Source: Roseomonas sp. AR75 (GTDB lineage Bacteria > Pseudomonadota > Alphaproteobacteria > Acetobacterales > Acetobacteraceae). From it: 64,000 bases of DNA. This document shows positions 29,065 to 38,373 of the stretch, one piece after another; within the stretch, counting starts at the first letter, position 1; each line of letters begins with the position of its first letter. The notes below the pieces were generated by a model. The model did no database searches and was not told the origin of the DNA. It saw only the letters and a program-made list of their open reading frames with translations. The stretch is from NCBI RefSeq assembly GCF_005222815.1, contig NZ_STGB01000001.1:434001-498000 (forward strand), read 5' to 3'. A program made the translations under genes and the position numbers.

Positions 29065-30735
29065 TCAGCGCAGCATCGGCATGTCGAGCCCGTATTGCCG
29101 CGCGCAGTCCTTCGCGATGTCGTAGCCCGCATCCGCGTGGCGCATCACGCCCGTCGCGGGATCGTTCCACAGCACGCGCGCCAGTCGTCGCGCCGCTTCC
29201 GGCGTTCCGTCGCAGACGATCACCATGCCCGAATGCTGGCTGAACCCCATGCCGACGCCGCCGCCGTGATGCAGCGAAACCCAGGTCGCGCCGGAGGCCG
29301 TGTTCAGCAGCGCGTTCAGCAGCGGCCAGTCGGAGACGGCGTCGGAGCCGTCCAGCATCGCCTCCGTCTCGCGATTCGGGCTCGCCACGCTGCCGGAATC
29401 CAGGTGGTCGCGCCCGATGACGATCGGCCCGATCTCGCCGCGCGCGACCATCTCGTTGAACGCCAAGCCCAGCTTGTCGCGCAGCCCGAGCCCGACCCAG
29501 CAGATGCGCGCCGGCAATCCCTGGAAGGCGATGCGCGCGCGCGCCATGTCGAGCCACTGGTGCAGGTGCTTGTCGTCGGGGATCAGCTCCCGGACCTTGT
29601 CATCGGTCTTGCGGATGTCCTCGGGATCGCCGGAGAGCGCGGCCCAGCGGAAGGGGCCGATGCCGCGGCAGAAGAGCGGGCGGATATAGGCCGGCACGAA
29701 GCCCGGGAAGTCGAAGGCGTTCGCCAGGCCCTCGTCCTTCGCCATCTGGCGGATGTTGTTGCCGTAGTCGAGCACGGCGCTGCCCATCTTCTGGAAATCG
29801 AGCATCGCCTGCACATGCGCGACCATGCTGTGCTTCGCGGCGGCCGCGACGGCTGCAGGGTCGCTCTCCCGCTTCGTCTCCCACTCCGACAGCGTCCAGC
29901 CGGCGGGCAGGTAGCCGTTCACCGGGTCATGCGCGCTGGTCTGGTCGGTGACGATGTCGGGCACCACGCCGCGCCTCACAAGCTCGGGGAAGATGTCGGC
30001 GGCGTTGCCCAGCAGGCCGACGCTGATCGCGCGCTTCTCGTCGCAGGCCTTGCGGATCATCGAGAGCGCGGTGTCGAGATCATCCGCGCGGTGATCCAGA
30101 TACTTCGTCTCCAGCCGCTTCTCGATGCGGGAGGGCTGGCATTCCACCGCCAGCACGCAGGCGCCGGCGAAGACGCCCGCCAGCGGCTGCGCGCCGCCCA
30201 TGCCGCCGAGGCCGCCGGTCAGGATCCAGCGTCCGCGCAGGTCGCCGCCGAAATGCTGCCGCCCGGCCTCCACGAAGGTCTCGTAGGTGCCCTGCACGAT
30301 GCCCTGGCTGCCGATGTAGATCCAGGAACCGGCCGTCATCTGGCCGTACATCATCAGCCCCTTGCGATCGAGCTCGGAGAAATGCTCCCAGCTCGCCCAG
30401 CGCGGCACCAGGTTGGAGTTCGCGATCAGCACCCGCGGTGCATCGGCATGCGTGCGGAACACGCCGACCGGCTTGCCGGACTGCACCAGCAGCGTGTGCT
30501 CCTCGTCCAGCCGCTTGAGCACCGACAGGATCGTCTCGTAGCTGTTCCAGTCGCGCGCGGCGCGGCCGATGCCGCCATAGACCACGAGCTCGCCGGGCTT
30601 CTCGGCGACCTCGTCGTCCAGGTTGTTCATCAGCATGCGCATCGCCGCCTCGGTGGTCCATTGGCGGCAGGAGAGATCGAGGCCGCGCGGCGCGCGGATC
30701 GCGGGGGCGTTGCGGAAGCGAGCGGGGTCGGTCAT
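29065..30735 (-). CDS. hutU: urocanate hydratase
   Basis: Second step of histidine degradation, hydrating urocanate with NAD+ as electrophilic cofactor. The 556-residue product shows [22 protein letters not shown] near the start, [13 protein letters not shown] in the Rossmann-type region, and [17 protein letters not shown] in the C-terminal half, all strongly conserved. It starts 33 bp after the stop of a PLP enzyme on the same strand and leads hutH and hutI. Confidence 0.98.
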   Translation of the reverse strand: MTDPARFRNAPAIRAPRGLDLSCRQWTTEAAMRMLMNNLDDEVAEKPGELVVYGGIGRAARDWNSYETILSVLKRLDEEHTLLVQSGKPVGVFRTHADAPRVLIANSNLVPRWASWEHFSELDRKGLMMYGQMTAGSWIYIGSQGIVQGTYETFVEAGRQHFGGDLRGRWILTGGLGGMGGAQPLAGVFAGACVLAVECQPSRIEKRLETKYLDHRADDLDTALSMIRKACDEKRAISVGLLGNAADIFPELVRRGVVPDIVTDQTSAHDPVNGYLPAGWTLSEWETKRESDPAAVAAAAKHSMVAHVQAMLDFQKMGSAVLDYGNNIRQMAKDEGLANAFDFPGFVPAYIRPLFCRGIGPFRWAALSGDPEDIRKTDDKVRELIPDDKHLHQWLDMARARIAFQGLPARICWVGLGLRDKLGLAFNEMVARGEIGPIVIGRDHLDSGSVASPNRETEAMLDGSDAVSDWPLLNALLNTASGATWVSLHHGGGVGMGFSQHSGMVIVCDGTPEAARRLARVLWNDPATGVMRHADAGYDIAKDCARQYGLDMPMLR

Positions 30736-30768
30736 GCGGCGCAGGCTACAGCGTGTCGCGGGCCGGCG

Positions 30769-31920
30769 TCACGCATTCGCCGCGCGCAGCGCGCGGTCGA
30801 GATCGGCGAACAGGTCCGCGGGGTCCTCGATGCCGGTGGACAGCCGCAGCAGGTCGTCGGGGCAGGGGGAACCGGCGCCCTCGATCGAGGCGCGATGCTC
30901 GATCAGGCTCTCCACCCCGCCGAGCGAAGTGGCGCGCTTCCACAACTCCACGCGCGCCGCGGTGCCGATGGCGTGCTGCGCCCCGCCGCGGACCCGGATG
31001 CTGAGCATCCCGCCGAAGCCGCCCTGCATCTGCCGCTTCGCAACATCGTGGCCGGGATGGCCGGGCAGGCCGGGATACAGCACCTGTGCGACGCCTGGAT
31101 GCGCCACGAAGCGCTCGGCGAGTTCCTGCGCCGCGGCGCAGGCGGCCGGCACGCGCACCGGAAGGGTCCGCATGCCCCGCAACAGGAGAAAAGCCTCCAG
31201 CGGCCCGAGGATCTGGCCGAGCATGGAGCGGTTGCGCCGGATGCGGTCCCAGAATTCGTCGGTGCGCGCCGTCGCCAGCGCGCCGGCCACCACATCGGAA
31301 TGGCCGTTCAGATACTTGGTCGCAGAGTGCATGACGATGTCGGCGCCATGCTCGGTCGGCCGCGTCAGCAGCGGCGTGGCGCAGGTGGAATCGACGGCCA
31401 GCCTCGCGCCGGCCTCATGCGCGATCCGCGCCGCGCCGGCGATGTCGGTGATGGACCACAGCGGATTGGCCGGCGTCTCGATCCAGACCAGCTTCGTCCG
31501 TCCCGGCTGCACCGCGGCGCGCAGCGCATCCAGGTCGGTCATGTCCACCAGCGTGAGCGCGATGCCCCAGCGCGCGGCATCCGTCATCAGCCAGTTGCGC
31601 ATCGCCCAGTACATCACGTTGGGCGCGACGACGTGATCGCCGGGCGACAACGCCAGGAAGACCGCCGTCGCGGCGGACATGCCGGAGCCCAGCAGCATTG
31701 CCGCCGGCGCGCCTTCCAGCATGGCGATCACCGCCTCGGCCTCCCGCACCGTCTCGTTGTCGGCGCGGCCGTAGATGTTGCCGCTGCGGTACTGGTTGTC
31801 GGGGTCGCGCAGGAAGGTGGTGGTCACGTGGATCGGCGGCACGACGGCGCGCGTCGCCTCGTCCACCTTGCCCATCGCCTGCGCCGCCAGGGTGCGCGCC
31901 GTCCAGCTCTTGGTGCTCAT
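30769..31920 (-). CDS. cystathionine gamma-synthase / gamma-lyase family PLP enzyme
   Basis: PLP-dependent Cys/Met metabolism enzyme of 383 aa. The cofactor lysine is Lys202 in MHSATKYLNGHSDV. YGRADNETVREAE is the N-terminal tyrosine loop, LGSGMSAATA the phosphate loop, and LWIETPANP and AVDSTCATP complete the fold. Members make or split cystathionine or release H2S or methanethiol; the reaction cannot be fixed here. It is first on the minus strand of the hut arm and shares 233 bp with divergent hutF, an unexpected partner for histidine breakdown. Confidence 0.88.
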   Translation of the reverse strand: MSTKSWTARTLAAQAMGKVDEATRAVVPPIHVTTTFLRDPDNQYRSGNIYGRADNETVREAEAVIAMLEGAPAAMLLGSGMSAATAVFLALSPGDHVVAPNVMYWAMRNWLMTDAARWGIALTLVDMTDLDALRAAVQPGRTKLVWIETPANPLWSITDIAGAARIAHEAGARLAVDSTCATPLLTRPTEHGADIVMHSATKYLNGHSDVVAGALATARTDEFWDRIRRNRSMLGQILGPLEAFLLLRGMRTLPVRVPAACAAAQELAERFVAHPGVAQVLYPGLPGHPGHDVAKRQMQGGFGGMLSIRVRGGAQHAIGTAARVELWKRATSLGGVESLIEHRASIEGAGSPCPDDLLRLSTGIEDPADLFADLDRALRAANA

Positions 31921-32153
31921 GCCTGCTCCTGCCTCGCCGCCCCGATGTGGCACGCCCGGCCGTCTCGCGCGAGGGCGGTCACGATGCCCCTGGGCCGCCG
32001 GCCGTTCTGGACCTGACCGCGGACGATGCGGGAGACGCGTCCGCGCCAGGCGCCTTGCGTTGCATGAAGAGGGACGGGCCCTGCCGAGCCAGGCCTGGCG
32101 GTTGCACCGCGCGGCCGGATCGGCCAAGCCTTGCACATGGATCGGGTAAGGTC

Positions 32154-33512
32154 ATGACAGCATACCACGCGGCCGCGGCGCTTCTGCCCGGCGGATGGGC
32201 GCGCGACGTGCTGGTCGAGGTGGCGCCGGATGGCGGCATCGCCGCCGTGACGCCCGGCGCCGCGCCCGCCGCCGCGCGGCGCCTCTCGGGGCATGTGATC
32301 CCCGGCGTGCCGGACCTGCACTCCCACGCCTTCCAGCGCGCCATGGCCGGCGGCGCGGAGCGGCGCAGCCCCGCCGGGCAGGACAGCTTCTGGACCTGGC
32401 GGGAGACGATGTATCGCTTCGTCGGCCGCTTCTTGCCCGAGGATGCCGAGGCCGTCGCCGCGCAACTCTATGCCGAGCTGCTGGAACACGGTTTCTGCAG
32501 CGTCGCCGAGTTCCACTACCTGCACCACCAGCCCGACGGCACGCCCTATGCGGATGTGGCGGAGATGGCGAAGCGTCACCTGGAAGCGGCGCGGCAGGCG
32601 GGCATCGGCATCACCATCCTGCCCTCGCTGTATCGCCATGGCGGCATCTTCGGGAAGCCGCCGCATGAGGGGCAGCGGCGCTTCCTGAACGACCTCGACC
32701 GCTTCCTGCGCATCGTCGAGGCAACCCGCGCTGCCTGCGCCGGCGATCCGCAATGCGCCGTCGGCCTGGCGCCGCATTCGCTGCGCGCGGTGACGCCGGC
32801 GATGCTGCGCGCGCTGGCGGGCGATGCCGGCCCGATCCACATCCACGCCGCCGAACAGCCGAAAGAGGTGGAGGAATGCCTCGCCGCCACCGGCGCGCGG
32901 CCGGTGCGGTGGCTGCTCGACAACATGCCGCTCGATGCCCGCTGGTGCCTGATCCACGCGACGCATCTCGACGACGCCGAGGTGACGGATCTTGCGCGCT
33001 CCGGCGCGGTGGCGGGGCTGTGCCCGACGACCGAAGCCTCGCTCGGCGACGGCATTTTCCGCCTCCCGGAGTTTCTTTCTGCCGGCGGGCGCTTCGGCAT
33101 CGGCACGGACAGCCATGTCGGCACCGCGCCGGCCTTCGAGCTGCGCCAGCTGGAGACCACGCAGCGCCTCCGCGACCATGCGCGCGCGGTCGCCACGGGC
33201 GACCAGAACCCGCATCCCGGCCGCACCCTGTTGGATGCCGCGCTGGCCGGCGGCGCGCAGGTCTCGGGCCGCGCGCTCGGCGCCATCGCGCCGGGCATGC
33301 GCGCGGACCTGGTCGAGCTCGACGACACGCATCCGCTGTTGTTCGGGCGCGCAGGCGATGCGCTGCTCGATGCCTGGGTGTTCAGCGGCCAGGGCAACCC
33401 GGTGCGGACGGTGGTGTGCGGCGGCCGGCCGGTGGTGGAAGCGGGGCGGCACGTGAACGCGATGGCGATCCGCGATGCTTTCGGCGCGGCGATGCGGAGG
33501 CTGATGGCGTGA
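32154..33512 (+). CDS. hutF: formimidoylglutamate deiminase
   Basis: Fourth step in the five-step hut pathway: removes ammonia from N-formimidoyl-glutamate to give N-formylglutamate. The 452-residue amidohydrolase has DLHSHAFQRAMAG (metal HxH), SVAEFHYLHH, IHIHAAEQPKEVEEC and GIGTDSHVG, as expected. ATG 32154 has AAGG upstream. It is divergent from the PLP gene and coupled to the SDR gene by a GTGA overlap. A later hutG would be needed to finish the route and is not in this window. Confidence 0.95.
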   Translation: MTAYHAAAALLPGGWARDVLVEVAPDGGIAAVTPGAAPAAARRLSGHVIPGVPDLHSHAFQRAMAGGAERRSPAGQDSFWTWRETMYRFVGRFLPEDAEAVAAQLYAELLEHGFCSVAEFHYLHHQPDGTPYADVAEMAKRHLEAARQAGIGITILPSLYRHGGIFGKPPHEGQRRFLNDLDRFLRIVEATRAACAGDPQCAVGLAPHSLRAVTPAMLRALAGDAGPIHIHAAEQPKEVEECLAATGARPVRWLLDNMPLDARWCLIHATHLDDAEVTDLARSGAVAGLCPTTEASLGDGIFRLPEFLSAGGRFGIGTDSHVGTAPAFELRQLETTQRLRDHARAVATGDQNPHPGRTLLDAALAGGAQVSGRALGAIAPGMRADLVELDDTHPLLFGRAGDALLDAWVFSGQGNPVRTVVCGGRPVVEAGRHVNAMAIRDAFGAAMRRLMA

Positions 33513-34264
33513 CGGGACAGTTGGACGGGCAGGTCGCCATCATCACCGGCGGCAGCCGCGGCATCGGCCGCGCCATCGCGCTGCTCTACGCCAGGGAAGG
33601 CGCCGACATCGCCTTCTGCCACCTGCACGACGCCGAGGGCGCGGCGGAGGTCGCGGCCAAGGTCGAGGCGCTCGGCCGCCGCTCTTTCCACGCCGATGTG
33701 GACGTGGCGGAACTGCCCGCGCTGCGCGCCTTCATCACGGGCGCCGAGGCCACGCTCGGCCCCTGCGACATCCTGGTCAACAACGCTGGCCTCAACCTGC
33801 GCGGCCCCTTCGAGACGATCACCGAGGAACAATTCGACCGGGTGATGTCGGTGCATGTGCGGGCCAGCTTCTTCGCCGCGCAGGCCGTCTGGCCGGGCAT
33901 GGTCGCGCGGGGCAGGGGCCGGATCATCACCACCGCCTCGCAGCTCGCCTTCAAGGGCGCGCCCAACATCGTCCCCTATTGCATGGCCAAGGCCGCGCTG
34001 GTCGGCATGACCCGCGCCCTCGCGCGAGAGGGCGCGCCGAAGGGCATCCTGGTGAACGCCGTGGCGCCCGGCCCGGTGGAGACCGACCTGACCGCACAGC
34101 TCGGCCCCGCATGGTCCGCGCAGACCGGCGCCGCGCTGCCCATCGGCCGCGTCGGCCAGCCGGAGGAGATCGCCGCCGCCGCGCTGCTGCTGGCAAGCTC
34201 CCCGGGCGGCGACTTCTTCGTCGGCGCGACGCTCTCCCCCAATGGCGGGGACGTGATGCATTGA
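33509..34264 (+). CDS. short-chain dehydrogenase/reductase
   Basis: NAD(P)-dependent oxidoreductase, 251 aa. TGGSRGIGRA is the cofactor motif, NNAG at residues 91-94, and the catalytic Ser144, Tyr157 and Lys161 (YCMAK) are in place. It resembles 3-oxoacyl-ACP reductase (FabG-like) members. The GTG start at 33509 overlaps the hutF stop as GTGA, so it is part of the hutF arm. The link to histidine metabolism is only positional. Confidence 0.92.
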   Translation: MTGQLDGQVAIITGGSRGIGRAIALLYAREGADIAFCHLHDAEGAAEVAAKVEALGRRSFHADVDVAELPALRAFITGAEATLGPCDILVNNAGLNLRGPFETITEEQFDRVMSVHVRASFFAAQAVWPGMVARGRGRIITTASQLAFKGAPNIVPYCMAKAALVGMTRALAREGAPKGILVNAVAPGPVETDLTAQLGPAWSAQTGAALPIGRVGQPEEIAAAALLLASSPGGDFFVGATLSPNGGDVMH

Positions 34265-35100
34265 ACGCCGTGATCCGCACCCTGACACCGACAGAGGCCG
34301 AGCAGGCCGTGGACTGGGCCGCGGCCGAGGGCTGGAATCCGGGCCTCGTGGATCTCGACTGCTTCCTGGCGCAGGACCCGGGCCTGTTCCTTGGTGCCTT
34401 TCAGGGCGATGCGCTGGTCTCGGTGATCTCGGCGACGCGCTACGATCCGGATTTCGGCTTCATCGGCTTCTACATCGCGCGGCCGGAGGCGCGCGGGCAG
34501 GGGCATGGCATCGCCATCTGGCGCGCCGCGATGCGGCAGCTTTCCGGCCGGCTGATCGGCCTCGACGGCGTGGTCGCGCAGCAGCCGAACTACAGGAAAT
34601 CGGGCTTCCAGCTGGCCTGGAACAACATCCGCTTCGGCGGCGAGGCGCCGGTGCTGCCGGCGCCCCGCGTACACATCGTCCCGGCCGTCTCGCTGCCCTT
34701 CGCCGCCCTCGAATCGCTGGACCGCCAGGTCTTCCCGGCGGAGCGGCCGGATTTCCTGCGCGCCTGGCTCGGCGCGCCGGGCCACATCGCGCTCGCCCTC
34801 GTGCGGGATGGCGCCGCCACCGGCTTCGGCGTGATCCGGCCCGCCCGCAGCGGCCACAAGATCGGCCCCCTGGTCGCGCCCGACGAGGCCGCCGCCGAGG
34901 CGCTGCTCGCCGCCCTGCTGGAACGCACCGGCCCCGGCGAGATTTTTTGGGACGTGCCGGAGCCGCATGCGGCGGCGGTGGCGCTGGCAACGCGACTCGG
35001 CCTCAAGCCCGTCTTCGAGACGGCGCGGATGTACACCGGCGCCGCCCCACCCGTCGCAATGGACCGTCTTTTCGGCATCACGACCTTCGAGCTCGGCTGA
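34261..35100 (+). CDS. GNAT acetyltransferase, YitH-type two-domain
   Basis: 279-residue protein with an N-terminal GNAT domain (GFIGFYIARPEARGQGHGIAIW is the acetyl-CoA loop, then DGVVAQQPNYRKSGF) and a C-terminal YitH/Acetyltransf_18-like domain that ends near FWDVPEPHAAAV. The start is ambiguous: TTG 34261 overlaps the SDR stop as TTGA, while GTG 34270 is three codons further in. Substrate unknown. It closes the hutF-SDR-GNAT unit. Confidence 0.88.
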   Translation: MNAVIRTLTPTEAEQAVDWAAAEGWNPGLVDLDCFLAQDPGLFLGAFQGDALVSVISATRYDPDFGFIGFYIARPEARGQGHGIAIWRAAMRQLSGRLIGLDGVVAQQPNYRKSGFQLAWNNIRFGGEAPVLPAPRVHIVPAVSLPFAALESLDRQVFPAERPDFLRAWLGAPGHIALALVRDGAATGFGVIRPARSGHKIGPLVAPDEAAAEALLAALLERTGPGEIFWDVPEPHAAAVALATRLGLKPVFETARMYTGAAPPVAMDRLFGITTFELG

Positions 35101-35154
35101 CACTTTCCCCCTCCGCCCGCCCCCGCTACCTGGGGCGGGCAGGATGGAGGGGTG

Positions 35155-36639
35155 ATGACGGTCCGCATCGAGATCGGGACGACCAATGCCGGCGCGCCGG
35201 CAACGCTCGACCTCGAGGAACTGCTCGCCACGCGCCTGCTGGTGCAGGGCAATTCCGGCTCGGGCAAGTCGCATCTGCTGCGCCGGCTGCTGGAACAATC
35301 CGCGCCTTGGGTGCAGCAGGCGGTGATCGACCCCGAGGGCGATTTCGTCACCCTCGGCGACCGCTTCGGCCATCTGGTGATCGACGCGGCCGAGTCCGGC
35401 CTGGCCGGGCTGAGACGCGCCGCGGACGGCGTGCGCCGCCATCGTGTCTCCGTCGTGCTGAACCTCGAGAATCTGGAGCAGGACCAGCAGCTTCGCCATG
35501 CCGCCGCCTTCCTCGACGGCCTCTTCACCGTGGAGCGCGACATCTGGTCTCCCATGCTGGTGGTGGTGGACGAGGCGCAGCTCTTCGCCCCCGCGATGGG
35601 CGGCGATGTCTCCGACGAGGCGCGCCGCACCGCGCTCGCCGCCATGACCGACCTGATGTGCCGCGGCCGCAAGCGCGGCCTCGCCGGCGTCGTCGCCACG
35701 CAGCGCCTGGCGAAGCTGGCGAAGAACGTCGCGGCCGAGGCGTCGAACTTCCTGATGGGCCGCACCTTCCTCGACATCGACATGGCCCGCGCCGCGGACC
35801 TGCTGGGTATGGAGCGGCGACAGGCGGAGATGTTCCGCGACCTCGCGCGCGGGCATTTCGTGGCGCTCGGCCCCGCCATCACCCGCCGCCCGCTACCGGT
35901 TCGGATCGGCGAGGTCGAGACGGCGTCGCGCGGGCAGGGCCCGAAGCTGGTGCCGCCGCCGCAGGAAGCCTCGGAAGCGGCGCGTGAGCAGATCCTGAAG
36001 GCCGCCGCCGCGCCGGAGCCGCGCCTCACCCCACCGCCGCGCCGCCCCGCCGCGCCGCCGCCGGATATCGCCGCCCAGCTTGCCGCCGCCCGCCCCGCGC
36101 CGGTGCATGACCGTGCCGAACCGACGCTGACGGTCGAGGAGGAAGAAGCGCGCTCAAGGAAACTCGGCGAGGTCCTGCGCGCCGTGCTGTCCGAGCCCGA
36201 GGCCGCTTACCGCCAGCCCGCCATCCTCTACCAGGACTTCCTGGTGCGCTGCCGGATCGCGCGGCTTGGCGCCGCACCCGACCTGCCGGCCTTCCGTCGG
36301 CTGCTCGCGCTTGCCCGCGCCGGGGTCGAGGAGGCGGCGCTGGACGATGCCGACTGGCCCGCGGTCGCCGAGCAGGCCGCCGCCCTGCCGGAGGATACGC
36401 AGGGGGTCTACCTGCTCCTCGCCCGCGCCGCGCTCGCCGCCGAGCCCTGTCCCTCCGATGCCGCCATCGCGCGGGCCTATGGCAGCCGCTCGCCCGGCCG
36501 CGCGCGGCGCCTGCTGGACTGGCTGGAGGCTCAGGGCGCCATCGTCTGCCGTACGGACAATCTCGCGCGCCGGATCGTCGCGCTCACCGGCTCGGGCCGC
36601 GAGACGGCGCCGGGCGATCCCGCGGCGGAGGCGGCATAG
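35155..36639 (+). CDS. HerA/DUF87-like ATPase with C-terminal extension
   Basis: 494-residue P-loop ATPase. Walker A is GNSGSGKS (32-39), Walker B LVVVDE (135-140), followed by GRKRGLAGVVATQRLAKLAKNVAAEA, typical of HerA/FtsK-type pumps. From about residue 260 a low-complexity proline- and alanine-rich linker leads to a C-terminal helical domain (LDWLEAQGAIVCRTDN) that resembles a winged helix. ATG 35155 has GGAGG just upstream. No NurA nuclease or phage genes accompany it, so its DNA or protein partner is unknown. Confidence 0.85.
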   Translation: MTVRIEIGTTNAGAPATLDLEELLATRLLVQGNSGSGKSHLLRRLLEQSAPWVQQAVIDPEGDFVTLGDRFGHLVIDAAESGLAGLRRAADGVRRHRVSVVLNLENLEQDQQLRHAAAFLDGLFTVERDIWSPMLVVVDEAQLFAPAMGGDVSDEARRTALAAMTDLMCRGRKRGLAGVVATQRLAKLAKNVAAEASNFLMGRTFLDIDMARAADLLGMERRQAEMFRDLARGHFVALGPAITRRPLPVRIGEVETASRGQGPKLVPPPQEASEAAREQILKAAAAPEPRLTPPPRRPAAPPPDIAAQLAAARPAPVHDRAEPTLTVEEEEARSRKLGEVLRAVLSEPEAAYRQPAILYQDFLVRCRIARLGAAPDLPAFRRLLALARAGVEEAALDDADWPAVAEQAAALPEDTQGVYLLLARAALAAEPCPSDAAIARAYGSRSPGRARRLLDWLEAQGAIVCRTDNLARRIVALTGSGRETAPGDPAAEAA

Positions 36640-36707
36640 CCCCAGGGCTTCCTCGAAGGCCGGGACGGCCGCATGCTCGCCCCATCCGCTTGAGCAAGGA
36701 TGGCTGC

Positions 36708-37673
36708 ATGCCCACCCGTCGCCTCGCCCTGCTGGCCGTCGCCGCCCTTGCTGCGCCGCATCCGGCTCGTGCCCAGGCCTGGTCCACGCGGCAGGTGCGG
36801 CTGCTCGTGCCCTTCGCACCGGGCGGCAGCGTGGATGCGGGCGCGCGACTCTTCGCCGAAGCGCTCGGCGCGCGGATCGGCCAGGCTGTGGCGGTGGAGA
36901 ACCGCGCCGGCGCCGGCGGCGCGATCGGGGCGGAGGCCGTGGCGCGCGCGGCGCCCGATGGCACGCTCCTGCTTTGGGGCTCTTCCGCGGTCGTCTCCAT
37001 CGCGGCGGCGCTCCGGCGCGGCCTGGCCTATGACCCGCTGAAGGACCTGGCGCCGATCAGCCTGGTGATGCGGGCCTGGCACGGGCTGCTCGCCAGCCCG
37101 CAGCTTCCCGCCGGGATCGCCGCGGCGCTGGCCGAGGCACGCGCCAAGCCAGGCGCGCTGAACTTCGCCTCCGGCGGCACCGGCTCGGCGACGCATCTGC
37201 TGGGCGAGCGGCTGAAGCTCGCCGCCGGGCTCGACCTGGTGCATGTGCCCTATCGCGGAAGCGGCCAGATCTATCCCGACCTGGCCAATGGCCGCGTGCA
37301 TTTCGCCTTCGAGAGCCTGCCCGTCGCGCTGGCCCAGGCGCGCGCCGGCACCGCGCAACTGATCGGCGTGACGGCGCCGGAGCGCACGCCGCTCACGCCG
37401 GATACGCCGACGCTGGTGGAGAGCGGCATCGCCGGCTTCATCACCAGCGCCTGGTTCGGCCTGCTGGCGCCTTCCGCCACACCGGCGCCGCTGCGCGCGG
37501 AGATGGAAGCGGCGGCGATCGCGGCGGCGGGCAACGCGCAGTTCCGCAGCCGCAGCGAGGCGGCGGGGTTTGAGGTGGTGGGCTCGACCGCGCAGCAATT
37601 CGCGGCCCTGATCGCGGACGAGGTGGCCGCCTGGCGCGAGGTCGGCGCGAAGACCGGCATCAGCCTGAACTGA
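36708..37673 (+). CDS. Bug/TctC-type solute-binding receptor
   Basis: 321-residue receptor with signal PTRRLALLAVAALAA to ARAQA and the marks VPFAPGGSVDAGAR, VENRAGAGGAIGAE and VHVPYRGSGQIY. I chose ATG 36708 because AAGGA lies nine bases upstream; TTG 36690 is possible. It is convergent with the AhpD-fold gene at 37681, with seven bases between stops, the second Bug/AhpD-fold neighbourhood in the window. No membrane subunits are adjacent. Confidence 0.92.
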   Translation: MPTRRLALLAVAALAAPHPARAQAWSTRQVRLLVPFAPGGSVDAGARLFAEALGARIGQAVAVENRAGAGGAIGAEAVARAAPDGTLLLWGSSAVVSIAAALRRGLAYDPLKDLAPISLVMRAWHGLLASPQLPAGIAAALAEARAKPGALNFASGGTGSATHLLGERLKLAAGLDLVHVPYRGSGQIYPDLANGRVHFAFESLPVALAQARAGTAQLIGVTAPERTPLTPDTPTLVESGIAGFITSAWFGLLAPSATPAPLRAEMEAAAIAAAGNAQFRSRSEAAGFEVVGSTAQQFAALIADEVAAWREVGAKTGISLN

Positions 37674-37680
37674 GGCGGGC

Positions 37681-38373
37681 CTAATCGCCCTCCGCTTCCG
37701 CCTCCGCCCAGGCTCGGAACCCTGCCGAGGCCGGCAACGCCCCCTCGCGGATCAGGCCGCGCCAGATGCCCGCCGCCCGCACCAGGCGCGGCAGCCCGGC
37801 GGGCTGCACGGTGAGGCACATCGCCTCCGCCAGATCACGCTCCGCGATGCCGAGCGCGTAGCCGGCGCGCAAGGCGCGCGCGACGCCCGGCGCATCGTCC
37901 AGCGCCGTCGCCGCCGCGAGGATGCCGAGCAGCGCGCGCCGCTCCGGCACGCCACCGCCCGCGAGCAGCGCGGCCCACGCCGCATCCTCCGCGACGGCGG
38001 CATCCCAGCCCGGCAACTGCTTCGCCCAGGCGGCGCCGGCGAAATCGAAGCGGCCGCGGCCCATCGCGAAGGCGGCGATGCGCAGCGCCGCCTCGACGCC
38101 CGCGCTGCCGCCGCCCGCTTCGCGGAAGCGGCGGACATGGTGGCGCGCGGTGGCGCTGCCGACCACCGCGACGATCACCACCCAGACGAATTCCTTGTCC
38201 TCCGCCGCCAGCGAGACGGGCTGCAGCGCGAGCGTCCCGTAGGCGTCCTCATAGGCGCTCGCGAAGCGCGGCGAGAGCAGCACGAACAGCCCGTGATGCG
38301 GCAGCAGGTAGCCGCGCCGTGCCCGCGCCGCGGCGAGCAGCGCCAGCGGATCGGCGTTGTCCTCCGCGCTCAT
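37681..38373 (-). CDS. AhpD-fold protein, paralogue of the gene at 22235
   Basis: 230-residue helical protein sharing with its paralogue the opening RGYLLPHHGL, the DKEFVWVVIVAVVGSATARHHVRRFREAG core and a C-terminal GALPASAGFRAWAE. It has no cysteine in the core helix and lacks CxxC, so peroxiredoxin-reductase chemistry is excluded. It is last in a four-gene chain with ATGA overlaps (deacetylase, lipocalin, site-2 protease, this gene) and is convergent with a Bug receptor. Function unknown; a non-redox CMD-like lyase is a guess. Confidence 0.72.
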   Translation of the reverse strand: MSAEDNADPLALLAAARARRGYLLPHHGLFVLLSPRFASAYEDAYGTLALQPVSLAAEDKEFVWVVIVAVVGSATARHHVRRFREAGGGSAGVEAALRIAAFAMGRGRFDFAGAAWAKQLPGWDAAVAEDAAWAALLAGGGVPERRALLGILAAATALDDAPGVARALRAGYALGIAERDLAEAMCLTVQPAGLPRLVRAAGIWRGLIREGALPASAGFRAWAEAEAEGD

